A stretch of 64,000 nt of DNA from Rhabditoides inermis (GCA_963966185.1 CAWZYM010000172.1:911001-975000); one strand, 5' to 3'. Numbered from the stretch's first letter, positions 31,311 to 43,163 are shown. Made by a program: numbers and translations. Notes: a model not told the origin generated them from the sequence alone.

Positions 31311-32870
31311 GCCCCCCCCCCCCCCACACACCCTCGTCGCCACCCAGCCGCACAGCACGTTGGTCCGCGAGTAGAGCTCGACACTCGTACACTGGAAGCA
31401 TGGCCTCTCAGTTCTCTCGCCTCCTCCCAAAAACGCACCTCTCTCTCCTCCTCTCCCTCTCCCTCCACTTCTCCTCCTTCCACCAGCATCCGATCCTCCG
31501 CATCCCACAGAAGCGCGCACGTCTCGATCAGGTCGGCGAAGCAGATCGTGACGGGCCACTTGAGGAAGTAGACTGGAAGGGGAGGGGTGAGTCCATCAAT
31601 GAGGAGCATCACGCACTGTGCATGTTTCCGTAGATGTGTTGCCACACGGCGTCTCCGCCCCACCAGACTACAGCCGCCTCCCACACACACAGACACATCT
31701 CGAGCACCGCCCCACTGGACTGAAAAACAGACATTTCATATAGTCGCCTGGAGGTTAGTTTCTGTTATTGCCAGCCGGGGTCAGTTGGCGAAACTCAGTT
31801 TCGAGCAAGAGGTCAGACAATACGGGAAATGCTCGAGTGTCGCGCGGCCTCTTTGATTCCCATGCCGGCTTCTTTGATCGATATTATCGTTTGAAAGCGC
31901 GCGCTTGGGTCTCCTCACGACTAGAAGGTAGATCGAATGCGACTAGAGGGTAGATCGATTTTCTACCGTAATCTGGCTAACTATCTCCCAGAATAATATT
32001 ATATGTCAGGTCTCTTCATCCATACATTCAAATATTCAAAAGTTCTACGGTTTTTTTTAATTTGCCTATGTTGAGGTCACAGCGATTTGCTTTGATTCGA
32101 TGAGGTGAACGAGAATGATACTATATACATCGTCTTCATAAAATGCATGAACCACTCCCATAATCTCTGCCATATTCAGCATCGCCACCGCGTTCCTCTG
32201 CCAGTATGAGAAGAGGAAGAGGATAGAGATGCCGAGCGCGTAGCGAGCGCTCAGCCACAGCACAGGCACGTCCTGCAATCAATCGATCGATCAATCAATC
32301 GATAAATCGATAAATCCATCTACTCACCGTGATCATAGCAATCAGCAGCAGCACGCTCGTCGCGTGCACCGCGAAAAGAGCACCGCGCTGCAAGTAAAAA
32401 TAGAAAAAAAAACACCTTTCAACTACAAAACAGCGTAGTGCATGAAACGTAATACGCAAAATGTTACAGTAATCCACGATACACCCACGTGCACCCACCC
32501 TGGTATGGATGTGGAGGGAGGTTCCGACGACGGCGGTGGTGGAGAGATGGCGCACCTCGTCCACCGCCCGAGTATCCGCAGGGGGAGGCTGCAAGTTCAG
32601 AGAGTTCAGACTATCCGGAAGCTGTACATGACAATATGATTGGAATTACCGGGACAAGCTTTATACTACGAATGGACAGACACGAGCAAATCTCGCACGC
32701 CTGTCTGGGCCAGGCAAAGGGTAGGAAACTCGCTCGCCCGAAACTCATCAATGTATTCCCTAACTCCTAGTTCCTAGTCATCAGAAATGCCGCCTCACCT
32801 CCATGACGAGCCAGTGGTCGAGGGCGTAGTCTACCAGCTGCAGCGCGTGCACAATGTCCACCGCCTCCAT
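30449..32870 (-). CDS. G2: two-module (about eight-TM) membrane protein
   Basis: Starts MEAVDIVHALQLVDYALDHW at 32870. Module 1 exons: EVRHLSTTAVVGTSLHIHTR (about 32505-32595), a TM exon (about 32330-32390), TM2 ending YWQRNAVAM (about 32150-32275), a TM/Trp-rich exon (about 31600-31722), and TM4 ending LLWDAEDR with a long Glu-rich loop. Module 2: ELYSRTNVLCGWVATR (about 31330-31412), a TM exon (about 31095-31157), then FCHRNPLAMNVYSKIL (about 30815-30915), and a last helix ending CCGRLFEAE before a Lys/Glu-rich tail. Stop at 30449. The two halves repeat the same order of motifs, so the protein arose by internal duplication of a four-TM module. Function unknown; no channel, transporter or receptor signature recognised. 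Some exon ends are approximate. Confidence 0.65.
31270..31327. repeat. (CT)n tract followed by a C-run
   Basis: About 34 bp of CT, AACCCG, then about 13 C. It lies in an intron of G2 on the minus strand, next to the GTGTGTGGGG donor. Confidence 0.9.
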
Positions 32871-32976
32871 CTCGAATCTCGACAATCTGGATTAGAAATT
32901 AAAATGGAATTCGAATTCAAATGAATTTAAAATAACACCTGTATCCCCACACACGCTCGAAGAGAATGGATGTTCC

Positions 32977-33000
32977 AGATATCACATGGTCTGCGAACCA
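32977..33000 (-). promoter_or_regulatory. Intercistronic Ur-type element, G3/G2 junction
   Basis: Minus strand: UGGU-UCGCAG-ACCA stem-loop followed by UGUGAUAUCU. It lies 106 nt before the G2 ATG. AATAAA for G3 is at about 33040-33045. Confidence 0.65.
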
Positions 33001-33204
33001 ATGTCACCTTCCAAGAAAACAACAACAGCGCGTTTCAAATTTATTCTAACATATCGAATATGCAACAGAGTTTTTCAAACATGTCCAAAACCACCAACAC
33101 ATCACCAAAATATGTCAACAACTTGTAAGATACTAATACCTAAAACAACAACAGTAGTGAAACTATGAAACCAGTAAAATGTGAAACGACCAGTGAGAAA
33201 CAAC

Positions 33205-33430
33205 TTACTTCACCACCAGCACGTTGTTGTTATGATCGTGCTCATGCTCCTCCTTCTCCGACTCCTTCTTCTCCTGCTCCACTTCATCGGTCACCTTTCC
33301 CTGCTCCTTCTCCTCCTTCTCCCTCTGCTCCGCCTCGAACAGACGACCACAGCAGCGGATCACGTACGCGAAAACAGCAAGGAGCGAGTCGTTGACGATA
33401 CAGTTGATGAGTCCTGAACTTCTTTTCAAA

Positions 33431-33461
<31 letters not shown>

Positions 33462-36400
33462 CTCTTTATGGATGCATGGACGCATAGCGTATCTCTCCTC
33501 GCCCCTTACCATTCCACGTCCAGTCCCACGGATGCAGGAAGAATACATCGACAACGAGCATTGTGATGAGCAGGGTCACGTAGACAGTCTACAGTTGACA
33601 GTTGGGATTCGAGAGAAAGAGAGAGAAAGGAGAGAGAGAGAGAGATAGAGAGAGAGAAAGGAGAGAGAGAGAGAGAGAAAGAGAGGGAACTGCACTAACC
33701 AACATCTTGCTGTAGATGTTCATTGCGCGGGCGTTGTTCTGCCAGAAGAACACCGTGAACATGGTCGATGCGAGATGCATGTACCACGCGAAGTCCACCG
33801 AACTCTGCAGATGATTTCATAAACTCTCGGCCGTTTCGATCAATAATATAACGGAGTTATCGATATCTACCATACCATATAGACTCACCCTCAACCAACC
33901 GACTGCGAAGGTGATCAGAAGCACATGAACGGCTAGAATACCGGCGTCCTGAATCAATCGATACACTCGATCAATACTCTGTCATCCACCCACCCTCGTG
34001 CCAATCCAGCCAATGATGATGCTTGTTCGGGAGTACAGCTCGACAGTTGTCTTCTGAAAAGAGACATGATTCTCATATGTCAAATCCTCCTCTCCACGCA
34101 CCTCCTTCTCAACCTTCTCGCCCTTTTGCTCCTCCTCCCCTCCTCCCTCCAGCCTCGCCCGGTCCTCGGCCTGCCACAGATCCGCGCACGCCCACATCAG
34201 CTCGGCGAAGCAAATAGAGGGGAACAGCTTCGTGCAGTAGACTGAAACGAGTACATACATTAATGGGGATGATATGAGATGAAATGGCCACAAGACTCGC
34301 CTAGCAAGTTGGTGTGGACGTGGTGTCGCAGAGAGCCCCTAGGCAGGGTGCACCACACAGTCGCCGACTCCCACACGAGAATTCCCGCCTCGAGCAACAC
34401 CACACCGAACTGCAACGGAACGGTCAGACGGTTGATTGGGGACAAGTAACTTCGCCAGCTACAGTCACAATCAGCGAGTTAGCCCTTGGCTGTGCGCAAG
34501 CGGATGGTGGACACGCGACGCCGCCGTGGTTCTCTCTTTTCTAGTACTCTCTTCGCTTCTCTACACTGCTCGTAAAACAGAGCGTAGGCTACACGCGCTC
34601 GGTGCGTATTCTACACGTACACGGATCGGCGTCTCCATCGCCAGGCGGTGTAGCAAACGCACCCTGTACATGTATGCTACATTCTCGTGCGGCCGGCCCC
34701 CGCGCAGACACCGATTTTCGGCACATTTTTTGAAAGACTTTGTTAGATAGTCACATGCAATATGAAACATATTTGACAAAAGTTTGCTCTTCTACGGATA
34801 CGGTATCCTAAGAACTGAGCAGTGTACTTGCAGTGTACATTCTTTGTGGTGTCCCACGCAGCATAATGAACCGGCTAAGCCTGATGCGCTTTCTCTTATA
34901 GCTGCTGCCGAAGTGCAATTTAACGCGGGTTTACGGCACCTGTACATGTAGCATACGGTCCGGTATGTAGCATACGTGTACTCGAGATGCGCGGCCAGGG
35001 GTCGAGTGGCACCAAATGTAAGCTACATGGACACGGAGCTGAACAAGTTGCGCTCGAAGTGTGTACATGCAGCCTGCATTCGCCGTTTTCAGTACGCGTA
35101 GCCTACGCTCAATTTTACGAGTGTGGCCGCGGGAGAGAGAGGGGAGGGAAAGAGAGAGGCAGGCAGGCGGTGCACTTTCTGATTGCGAAAAGGTTGAAAT
35201 TTGAACAAGATGAGTTATCCCAAATAGACAGTGTTAATAGAAACGCGTAAAGAGCACAAATATTTCAGAATGCGCTCACCATCAATGTACCCATGTTCCT
35301 CACAGCCACCGCGTTCCGCTGCCAGTAGGAGGAGATGAAGAGAATGGAGACGCCGAGCGCGTAGCGAGCGCTCTGCCACAGCACAGACACGTCCTGCAAT
35401 CAATCGATTAATCAATCAATAAATCAATAACCCACTCACCGTGATCATAGCGATCAGCAGCAACACGGCTGTCGCGTGCACAGCGAACATGGCACCGCGC
35501 TGGAAAAAAAAGATACTAATTGGAATCCTCGCATACCAAAATACGAAGATAAAAAACTAGATTAGAGAAAAACACTTGTGCAGAGGGTCGTCAGGAACCC
35601 ACCCTGGTGTCGACATGGAGTGACGCGAGAAGGGCGGTGGTGGACAGGCGACGCACCTCGTCCGAGGCGCGCGCCTCGACATCCACAGACTGCAACACGG
35701 CGATCAACAACCGTCTCACAAGCAAATGGCAACAGGTCACCCCCCACAACTCGCTATGTTTTGATGGAATCTTGTAGGCATGTCCCATACCAAGCCCTAG
35801 CCAAAATTAAAAATTTCGAAGAGCACCGGAAGTGCCTTAATTAAGCACCGGAAGTTTACATGTATTCTCGTGCGCGATAGGTCATTGCGCATGCCATCCC
35901 GAAATGCGGACAGTGAAACAACGGTTCGGCGGCCTAGTGGCTAGTGAGCTAACTCGTAAGTAGTGATGACCAAGGTTCGGTCCCCGTCGGTGCAAAATGT
36001 TTTTTTTTCAATTTTGAATTTTGTTATGAAAAAAACACAAGTATTGGGTCATAAACAATTTTTTAAAGTTATTCAAAGACTCTCGTGCGCTTCATTTCGA
36101 AAATTGATGACATGATGACTTATTCTTCCGCTCCGCAGTCCATTCATACTCTAAGTGCAAGTAAGAACAAAGAAACCAATTGAAGATCAAAATTCACTCA
36201 TTTTTCATTTCTCCTGTGAGGACTTGCGATGTAAAAAGGTGTTTCAAACTTGGAAAAACAGTTTGCACCGACGGGGACTGAACCTTGGTCATCACTACTT
36301 ACGAGTTAGCTCACTAGCCACTAGGCCGCCGAACCGTTGTTTTACTGTCCGCAATTCGGGATGGCATGCGCAATGACCTATCGCGCACGAGAATACATGT

Positions 36401-36628
36401 AAACTTCCGGTGCTTAATTAAGGCACTTCCTGTGCTCTTCGAGATTTTTAATTTTGGCTAGGGCTTGGTATGGGGCATGCCTACAAGATTCCATCAAAAC
36501 ATAGCGAGTTGTGGGGGGTGACCTGTTGCCATTTGCTTGTCAGCAATCCCTCCTACCTCGAAGTCTTGAAAGTAGTCGAGGAGGCGGTCGATGTAGTGGA
36601 TGGCGTGCAGAGCGCCCAGCGCCTCCAT
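33205..36628 (-). CDS. G3: two-module membrane protein with a fold-back repeat in intron 1
   Basis: TTTCAG sits directly before ATG 36628 (MEALGALHAIHYIDRLLDYF). Module 1 continues with DEVRRLSTTALLASLHVDTR (about 35606-35694), a TM exon (about 35440-35500), SYWQRNAVAVRN (about 35280-35395), a Trp/Glu TM exon (about 34305-34410) and CADLWQAEDRARLEGG with a Glu/Lys-rich loop. Module 2: VELYSRTSIIIGWIGTR (about 34000-34055), a TM exon, FWQNNARAMNIYSKML (about 33705-33806), a TM exon and CCGRLFEAEQREKEEK with an acidic/His tail ending NNNVLVVK, stop 33205. It is the closest relative of G2 in layout. Intron 1 contains the 820-bp inverted repeat at 35718-36540. Function unknown. Confidence 0.65.
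33611..33689. repeat. (GA)n microsatellite
   Basis: About 78 bp GA with AAAG and AGATAG interruptions in an intron of G3. Confidence 0.9.
35718..36540. mobile_element. Fold-back element: two inverted tRNA-like (SINE-like) copies
   Basis: The left arm (about 35718-36003) returns as its reverse complement on the right (about 36255-36540) at well above 95 percent identity, around a 250-bp AT-rich spacer. Each arm includes GGCCTAGTGGCTAGTGAGC, which resembles a Pol III A box, and GGTTCGGTCCCC, close to the B box GGTTCGANNCC. The spacing is as in a tRNA. This suggests two tRNA-derived SINEs in head-to-head inversion, or a transposon with very long terminal repeats. It is intronic to G3, whose pre-mRNA could form a hairpin of about 285 bp. 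Confidence 0.75.
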
Positions 36629-36678
36629 CTGAAACATAAGTAGTCATTCACATAGTCATTGTGGGCCGTCTCTTTAAG

Positions 36679-37097
36679 AAGCGGTCAGTCTCTTCAAACA
36701 CATATCAGAAGTAATTTGAAGTAATGCGAAGGCGTTTGAAGGCTCTCGCAAGTAATACGAAGTCGTTTGAAGTCATTTGAAGTGATCCTAGGGCAAATCG
36801 CAAGGCATATCGGGAGTAGTAGTAGTTTTAAGGCAATTCGAAGTAGTTTGAAGTGACAGTCTCTTCAAAACACCCTCGAGAAACCTATGAAAACGTCTTC
36901 CAAACACCTACAAAACAAGCGATTTTCTTCGAAACGTCTTCACAACTGCCTTCCAAACAGCTATGAAACAGACGACCATTTTCGAGGGCACAAATTTGGC
37001 AAAAATATCGAAGACACTTCAAAGCTGTTTGGCAGTCGTTTCGAAGTCATTTTCGAAGGCCGTTTCGAAAGGAATTTCGAAGAGACTGACCGCTACT
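36679..37097. mobile_element. MITE-like insert in the G4/G3 intercistronic region
   Basis: Terminal inverted repeats AGCGGTCAGTCTCTTC (about 36681-36696) and GAAGAGACTGACCGCT (about 37079-37094) enclose low-complexity sequence built of GAAGT and TTCGAA words. It lies between the G3 trans-splice site and the stem-loop element at 37121, which explains why that element is about 490 nt from its ATG instead of the usual 36-54. Shorter relatives occur at about 46990-47065 and 54470-54545. Confidence 0.6.
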
Positions 37098-37120
37098 TTA
37101 CGCTTATTTCAAGACGCTTC

Positions 37121-37144
37121 AAGATATCACATGGCCGCGAACCA
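37121..37144 (-). promoter_or_regulatory. Intercistronic Ur-type element, G4/G3 junction
   Basis: Minus strand: UGGU-UCGCG-GCCA (one G-U pair) followed by UGUGAUAUCUU, whose UAUCUU matches UAYYUU exactly. AATAAA for G4 is at about 37184-37189, only 40 nt upstream. It is separated from the G3 ATG by the MITE-like insert. Confidence 0.65.
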
Positions 37145-37353
37145 AATCATCGAACAAACAGAGTCAAATATCAACAGGTAAACTTTATTGCAACTTCCAA
37201 CAACATGAAACAATAACGACCAAAAACACGTTAGCGAACACGTAGATAACAATGAATGGTAAACAAAGTGATGCGTGGATTTTTTTTGAAAAGTGAATCT
37301 ATTCGAAATGTAAATCAACCCATCAATGGGACAAGGCCTTTTCTAATAGTTAC

Positions 37354-39688
37354 TTAGTCCAATTCGTCCTCCAGCAGATTACAATTGAGGTCCCAGCACA
37401 GTGGTATGGTGACTCTCTGCTGCCTCTTCTCCATCTCCTCCTGCTCCTTCTTCTCCTGCTTCTCTTTCTCCGACGCGACCAGACGACAACAGCGGTGGAT
37501 CGCATACACGCACATCACCAGGGCACAACATTTCGCAACATGGAAGATGAGGTCTGAATGAAATTACAATATCCTTTTTTTGGCCCATCTTGCAAGGTGC
37601 TTAACTCACATTTCCCTTTACAGCCGTCCAGGGAACTCGAAACCATCGAAGGCGACACTACAGCCACACACACCACCTAGAGGGTCGGTTAAAAGGCAAG
37701 AAGAGAAAGGCGAACTCACCATTACAATACTGTAGATGTACATCGCGTAGACGTTGCTACGACAGAAGAACCCAGCAAAGACGACCGACACGAGACGACA
37801 GTACCACGCAAAGTCGATGGTCAGCTGGAAGCATCACAACTCGTATCACATATAGACACAAGACGATGGAAATCGACAATTTTATATATTTTCTGTTCCA
37901 AAAAACGTCTTCCATTAAACCCACACTCGTCTGCAATGTCACCCCATCTAAACTCAAGGAGCACTACATTGAACCCGAACCCAATCCTCAGATAGCTGGT
38001 GATTCTCTAACGTCCGCTCTACTGCAGAGAGTAGCTTGACGACAGCAATCGTAAAGTGAAATAAAAAAAATATACTAACCCAGATACAATTTATGGTGAA
38101 AACACATCGCAGAGCGCGTAAAAAAAACGATAGCGCCGGCGATCTGAATCGATCAATCAATCGATAATCGATGATACACTCACCTTCGTCTTCACCCATT
38201 CACACAGCACGTTCGTGTAAGAGTAGCGCTCGACAGAGGTTGTCTGAAGAAATCAAACCTTTCTCTTTCTCCCTCCTTCCCACCCCGCCCCCTCTTCCCC
38301 TCCCATCTCTCACCTCCCTCTTCTCCTCCTCTCGCCACTCTCCTCCCTGCCTAGCCTGGTTCTCCGCCTCCCATAGCCGAGCACATGTGCGGATCACGTC
38401 AGAAAAGCGACCCATCAGCAGCACTTTGATAAAGTACACTGCAAAATGAGACGCATACATATACAACAGCAGCGGAGTGGGATACTGACGGAAGGAGTGT
38501 TCGTAGAGGTGTGGCGATATGGATCCGCCAGCGGGAAGGCGCAAGCACGCAGCCACCGCCTCGAATTGGAACAACCAAGACTCGCTCATCGCAGTGAAAC
38601 CCTACAATAGCTACCATTATCGGAAGATGCAAAATATAATCTTGATTTCGTGTGATGACTAGATTGCACAGAAGCATCGGCGTCAGCGTGAAAGAACAAT
38701 GCGATTCATTTTCAGCGACAGCGTAGTTCAATGTCTGGCAAAAAGTCATCAATGGAAAGCGAATCGAGTCGACTCGCCACAATCATAGCGTAGTACTTCA
38801 TCGCTTCGATGTTTCTCTGCCAGTAGGAGATGACGAATATAAGCGAGATGGCCAGCGAGTAGCGAACGCTCATCCAAAGAACAGGCACGTCCTGAACACA
38901 ATCAATCAGAACATTTCGAAACAAACTCACTGTCATGGTGAAAGCGAACAGCAGCAGCGTAGTGGCGTGTACCGCGATCAGGGCGCCCTGCTGCAATCCG
39001 TAGATGGAATGCTGAGAAATCACAATGAACGTGTTCTCAAAATTCGCAAATTCGAGACGTGCAAAATAGTTAGTGTTATTTCACTTTTGCTGACACGTGA
39101 CACATGGTCGCACCCACCCTGGTGTCTACGTAGAAGTCGGCAAGGGCGACGTTGGATAGACGGCGCACTTCCTCCGCCGCGTCACTCGGACAAGGCGGCT
39201 GCAACAGCCACCATAGCTGATACAATCAATCAATCGCTTATCCGCAATCGTTATATCTGAATATGGCAACACAATCATATGAAAACACAATCACGTGTTG
39301 TCATATTCAGATAGATGTCATATTCAGATAGCTCGATATTCCAATGGCTTCGAATTTGGACTCTTCGAAGTGCTTGAGCTCACCATCCGAAATTGTAGCC
39401 ATTTCAATAACACCCACCACACTTTGCTGGAAGGGACCGTTGATCAGCAGATGACGGAACCATCTGAGAAACGCGCCACAAATGAACTGCGTCGCTGGTG
39501 CCTAAATCAGAAGATGCAGTCTCAACTGCATTCCACATCATGGTGAAACGGACATTGTCACCCAGTACAGTACACTCTTGAACTACCGTAATCGACGCCC
39601 CGCATGCCCACCTCACCTGGGTGGTTTGAACTTAGGCGAGGGCCTCATCGACATAGTGGACGACTTGCTGCACATCGAACACCTTCAT
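37354..39688 (-). pseudogene. G4: two-module membrane protein with an early in-frame stop
   Basis: Exon 1 reads MKVFDVQQVVHYVDEALA and then TAA (39632-39634) before continuing VQTTQ to a GTGAGG donor. The paralogue G7 has MDALDVQQRVVQCFDQMLDH followed by FRTTP there. Later exons are well kept: EEVRRLSNVALADFYVDTR (about 39120-39200), a TM exon, SYWQRNIEAMKYYAMIV (about 38780-38893), CARLWEAENQARQGG, then module 2 with VERYSYTNVLCEWVKTK, FCRSNVYAMYIYSIV, CCRLVASEKEKQEKK and the tail NLLEDELD, stop 37354. The 3' half is about 90 percent or more identical to G7 at DNA level. Either a nonsense mutation, an alternative start, or an error in the sequence. It may be a recent pseudogene. Confidence 0.55.
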
Positions 39689-39730
39689 CTGATTCAAACG
39701 TATTTACAATCACATGAATTCTAACAGTTC

Positions 39731-39754
39731 GAGATATTACATGGCCGCGAACCA
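39731..39754 (-). promoter_or_regulatory. Intercistronic Ur-type element, G5/G4 junction
   Basis: Minus strand: UGGU-UCGCG-GCCA followed by UGUAAUAUCUC, 42 nt before the G4 ATG. AATAAA for G5 is at about 39799-39804. Confidence 0.65.
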
Positions 39755-39970
39755 AATCATATGTGCATTACCAAAAACTCAATAACATTTACGTAAACTT
39801 TATTTCAATTAATCTTGTAACATTAGAAAGGAAACGATCAAAACGTTGCAACAAGTGAACAATGAAAAGAATAAGAAACGAGATTGAAACGAGTAAGAAA
39901 ACGTATGAGTATCCAATATCCAAAATGAAACATGTGAGATAACAGAAAACAGTAGTGACATCTGGGCAAC

Positions 39971-41862
39971 CTACTCTTTCTTCGCCTTCTCCACAATCTG
40001 TCCCTGCTCATTCTTCTGCTCCTTCTCCCTCTGCTGCTCCTCGAACAGACAGCCACAGCGGTAGATGACGTACGGATACCACCACATCAAGTAGCACAGC
40101 AACATACTGAAGAACAGGGAGTCTGAAACAATTATAGTAAGTAGATAATCCAAAAAAGATAACAATCCGAACAGGGGGGATTTCACTCACAGAGCTCGCC
40201 TTCACCAGCCGCCAGCTTTGCGCAGATCTTGTAGATGCCACGCTTGGCAGCGACGGTAGAGACGATAGCACAGCACAGACAGCCCGCCTAAATCAGCAAT
40301 GCATCACTCGACCGACAATTCTTGACCACTACCGATTATTTTATATTATTTCATTCCTACCTAGCAAATCTAGCTGCAAAAAGAGGATTGATAATCTCAC
40401 CACGAGAACGGCATATAGCTTCATGGCGTGGGCGCTGCGCCACCAGAACAGAGCGGCCATCGAGCACATCACCATAGCACACACCACCACCGAGGGCTGG
40501 TGCGGGCGAGCGGCGCCAGCCGGGTTCTGCTCTACCAGCCACGGAAGCAGCAAGCCGGCCAGCGCCAAGAGGTGGACGACGAAACAGGCGGCGTACTGTA
40601 AGCATCGACGCACCCATTCATCCAACACTGATCCTATACAGGTTTTTCCTAGTTTTTTCCTAGTTGGTTTTTGCTAGAAAGATGAAGAAGAGCACTGGAC
40701 AGACTCACCCACGTGTCGACCCGATCGCCGATGAGATGGGTGGTGGCGTAGCCGCGCGGGCGCTCCTCCCGCACAGCCTGCAAAACACGGGTGCCTGCCA
40801 GTTTATTCGGAACAAATCGGGAATCGTCGTGAGTAATTGAAAGTATTCCAACAACATTTTGGAAACTTTCTGAGGGCGATTCGGTATAAAAATCGTTTAT
40901 AAAAGATAACAAGTGTCAAGAAAGCTATTGAACGTGTTTACGTGTTTTGAAGAGAATGAGAGAATGACCACCCACAACTTCCTTCGAAAACCCACTCACC
41001 GCTAGCGTCTCTCCGCGCGCCGCGGCCTCTTCCTCCATCGCATACAGCTGGCCGCAGTTGCCCAGCACATCGAAACACCAATTGGCGAGCAGCGCCTTGA
41101 AGAACGTGGCTGAAATCGAGACATTCTAAAACCACTCTACTCATCGAGACGATGAACACACTCACCGGCAATCCACATACCCATCGCGTGGTCGTAATCG
41201 CGAGGCCCCGGCTGCAGGCTGTTCGGACACATCTCACTCGAGTAGAACACCTGGTACCACCAGTCGGCAGCCAGGAACGACCCCTGCAATGGAGTTGTTC
41301 GTCTCTTCCTCTTTTCTCCAACTGACCATGGACAACTTGTAGAGAGTGATGGCGCGGGCGTGTCGCTGCCAGAAGAAGGGCAGGAAGGCGAGCGCCGCGC
41401 CGAGCGGATAGCGGCAGCTCCATCCAACCACGGTAATGTCCTGCAAATGATTGCGTATTCTCTCTCTCATCAAGTGCCTTCCCTAAACCATACAAACACT
41501 CACCAGCATCCACCCAGCCAGGAAGATGAGCACGTTAGCGAGCACGAGAATGTTAGCGCCAAGCTGAAGAAAAAGTGTTCGGAACGAACGTGGAACATAC
41601 TGTCACTTCAAAGTACCAATAAAACCACTTTTGTGTCGACGCGGATGAAGATGCCGAAGAGACGGGTGGTGGAGTAGCGCAACGCTGTCTTCGACGATGA
41701 CGACATCGCGACACGCGGCTGGAAGTGAAATTTGAGAGCATAATAAATCTTTACATTATACAATACATCAACAATAACAATACTGCAATACAATACAGTA
41801 ACCCAGTCACTATCACTCGCCTCGATCGCATTGAATCCGAGCGGCGCGAGCGGAGTGTTCAT
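39971..41862 (-). CDS. G5: two-module membrane protein
   Basis: ATG 41862 (MNTPLAPLGFNAIEASDSDW) follows an imperfect acceptor. Module 1: ALRYSTTRLFGIFIRVDTK (about 41630-41720), a TM exon (about 41503-41562), FFWQRHARAITLYKLSMV (about 41328-41442), a Trp/Tyr loop exon, and GNCGQLYAMEEEAAARGE (about 41000-41110). Module 2: EERPRGYATTHLIGDRVDTW, a long TM pair with LFWWRSAHAMKLYAVLV (about 40400-40595), CAKLAAGEGEL, and a last helix YVIYRCGCLFEEQQREKEQ with a Lys/Glu tail, stop 39971. It is the counterpart of G8 in the duplicated block. Function unknown. Confidence 0.65.
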
Positions 41863-41898
41863 CTGATTCGAGCTGATTGTCAAGCAAGCATAACTTTT

Positions 41899-41922
41899 GA
41901 GATATCACATGGCCGCGAACCA
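41899..41922 (-). promoter_or_regulatory. Intercistronic Ur-type element, G6/G5 junction
   Basis: Minus strand: UGGU-UCGCG-GCCA followed by UGUGAUAUCUC, 36 nt before the G5 ATG. The upstream poly(A)-like signal is degenerate (AGATAAAG, about 41957). Confidence 0.6.
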
Positions 41923-42039
41923 AATAAGTAACACACCAATTATAAAAAAACATTGAATGAACTTTATCTCAAACTAAAACGTAACAATGCAACAAATTAC
42001 ACAACAAGTGAGAACAAAATGGATAGCTGGATAGTTCTA

Positions 42040-42843
42040 TCGGTATCTGATCATCTTCTTCCTCTCCTCCTGTCGCATAGAGCTGCGCCGCAGTTGCCGG
42101 CCAGGTCGACACACCACTTGGCAAGCACCTGCTTCAACAAGGTGGCTGCAACAGATTGGTCGAACCATCTTCACTCTCTCTCTTTGCCTCTTTACTCTGG
42201 TAACATTGGACAACCGCATTGTAGGAGATGGCGAGGTTATCGAAACGCATAATAACGCGCCCAGAAAAAAATGGTTTTGAATAGACACCACTTCACTCAC
42301 CGACCAGCCAGCATCTGGTGATATCAATATCAGTATCTGGTATCACAGCACCGGCTCGGCAGACGTAGACGGAGGCTGCAAGGTGATCAGCATGCACGCA
42401 TTCTGGCAACACCTTCCCACCTCAGTGTATTGGTATAGTGACAAAAATCCTAAATGATTGACTGAATTCTACACGCGTTATGATTCGCAGGCAGGCTGAC
42501 TGTAGAGAAAGAGTTGTAGCAAAACTCGTCAGCGGATCCGAACCCGCGACCCGTGATTGTCAGGCGAAACTTCAACCAGTTGCGCCATAGAAGCAATGTC
42601 TGATGGCAGCTGATTCTGAGCGACCTCACTGCGTTTATGGAAAAGAAATGACGGTCATTTCTTATCAATTTCTGGTGGAACGTAAGCTCGCGAAAACATA
42701 AAAGCTCTTAGTTACCGTATCATCCATTTGAAAATTTCGTGCACACCATGGGTAAGCTAGTGGGTTTTTTTCAATTTTTTGTAGTCAAGGAGGTGGTCGA
42801 TGTAGTACATGTGCATGAAGTGCAGCGCGCCCAGCGCCTCCAT
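42040..42843 (-). pseudogene. G6: remnant of a family gene
   Basis: Keeps a first exon like G3 (MEALGALHFMHMYYIDHLLD, ATG 42843 after TTTCAG) and, near 42040-42145, a piece like the G5 TM4 exon (LLKQVLAKWCVDLAGNCG) that is shifted out of frame by a two-base insertion. The TM1-TM3 exons and the whole second module are missing. A tRNA-like sequence and unrelated DNA occupy the middle. Its intercistronic element is still present, so the operon spacing survives. Confidence 0.6.
42520..42600 (-). other. tRNA-like sequence (probable SINE or tRNA pseudogene)
   Basis: The minus strand has TGGCGCAACTGGTTGAAG (A-box-like) and GGGTTCGGATCC (B-box-like) with tRNA spacing, but the 5' and 3' ends cannot pair into an acceptor stem. 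It lies inside the remnant gene G6. Confidence 0.4.
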
Positions 42844-42895
42844 CTGAAACACAGAAACACTCATAATCAGACTGAAGACAAGTGCTTCAAGCTTC

Positions 42896-42919
42896 AAGAT
42901 ATCACATGGCTGCGAACCA
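42896..42919 (-). promoter_or_regulatory. Intercistronic Ur-type element, G7/G6 junction
   Basis: Minus strand: UGGU-UCGCA-GCCA followed by UGUGAUAUCUU (exact UAYYUU), 52 nt before the G6 ATG. AATAAA for G7 is at about 42974-42979. Confidence 0.65.
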
Positions 42920-43163
42920 AGTCATAAACCAAATTCGGTCGTCGGTCCAAGATCTAATATCAACAAGATACACTTTATTGCAACTTTCCACAACATGAAA
43001 CAACAACGACCGAAAACACGTTAGCGAACAAGTAACAATGTATGGTAACAATGTATGGTAAACAAAGTGATGCGTAGAGAAAAGTTGTTTTGTTTTTGAA
43101 AAGTGGAACTATGCGAAATGTAATTCAAGAATTCAACTCATACCTATTAGTGGGCCAAGTTAC

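Noticed and set aside
42520..42600. Functional tRNA gene
   Set aside because: A- and B-box-like words are present but the ends do not pair into an acceptor stem, so it is called a tRNA-derived repeat at most.
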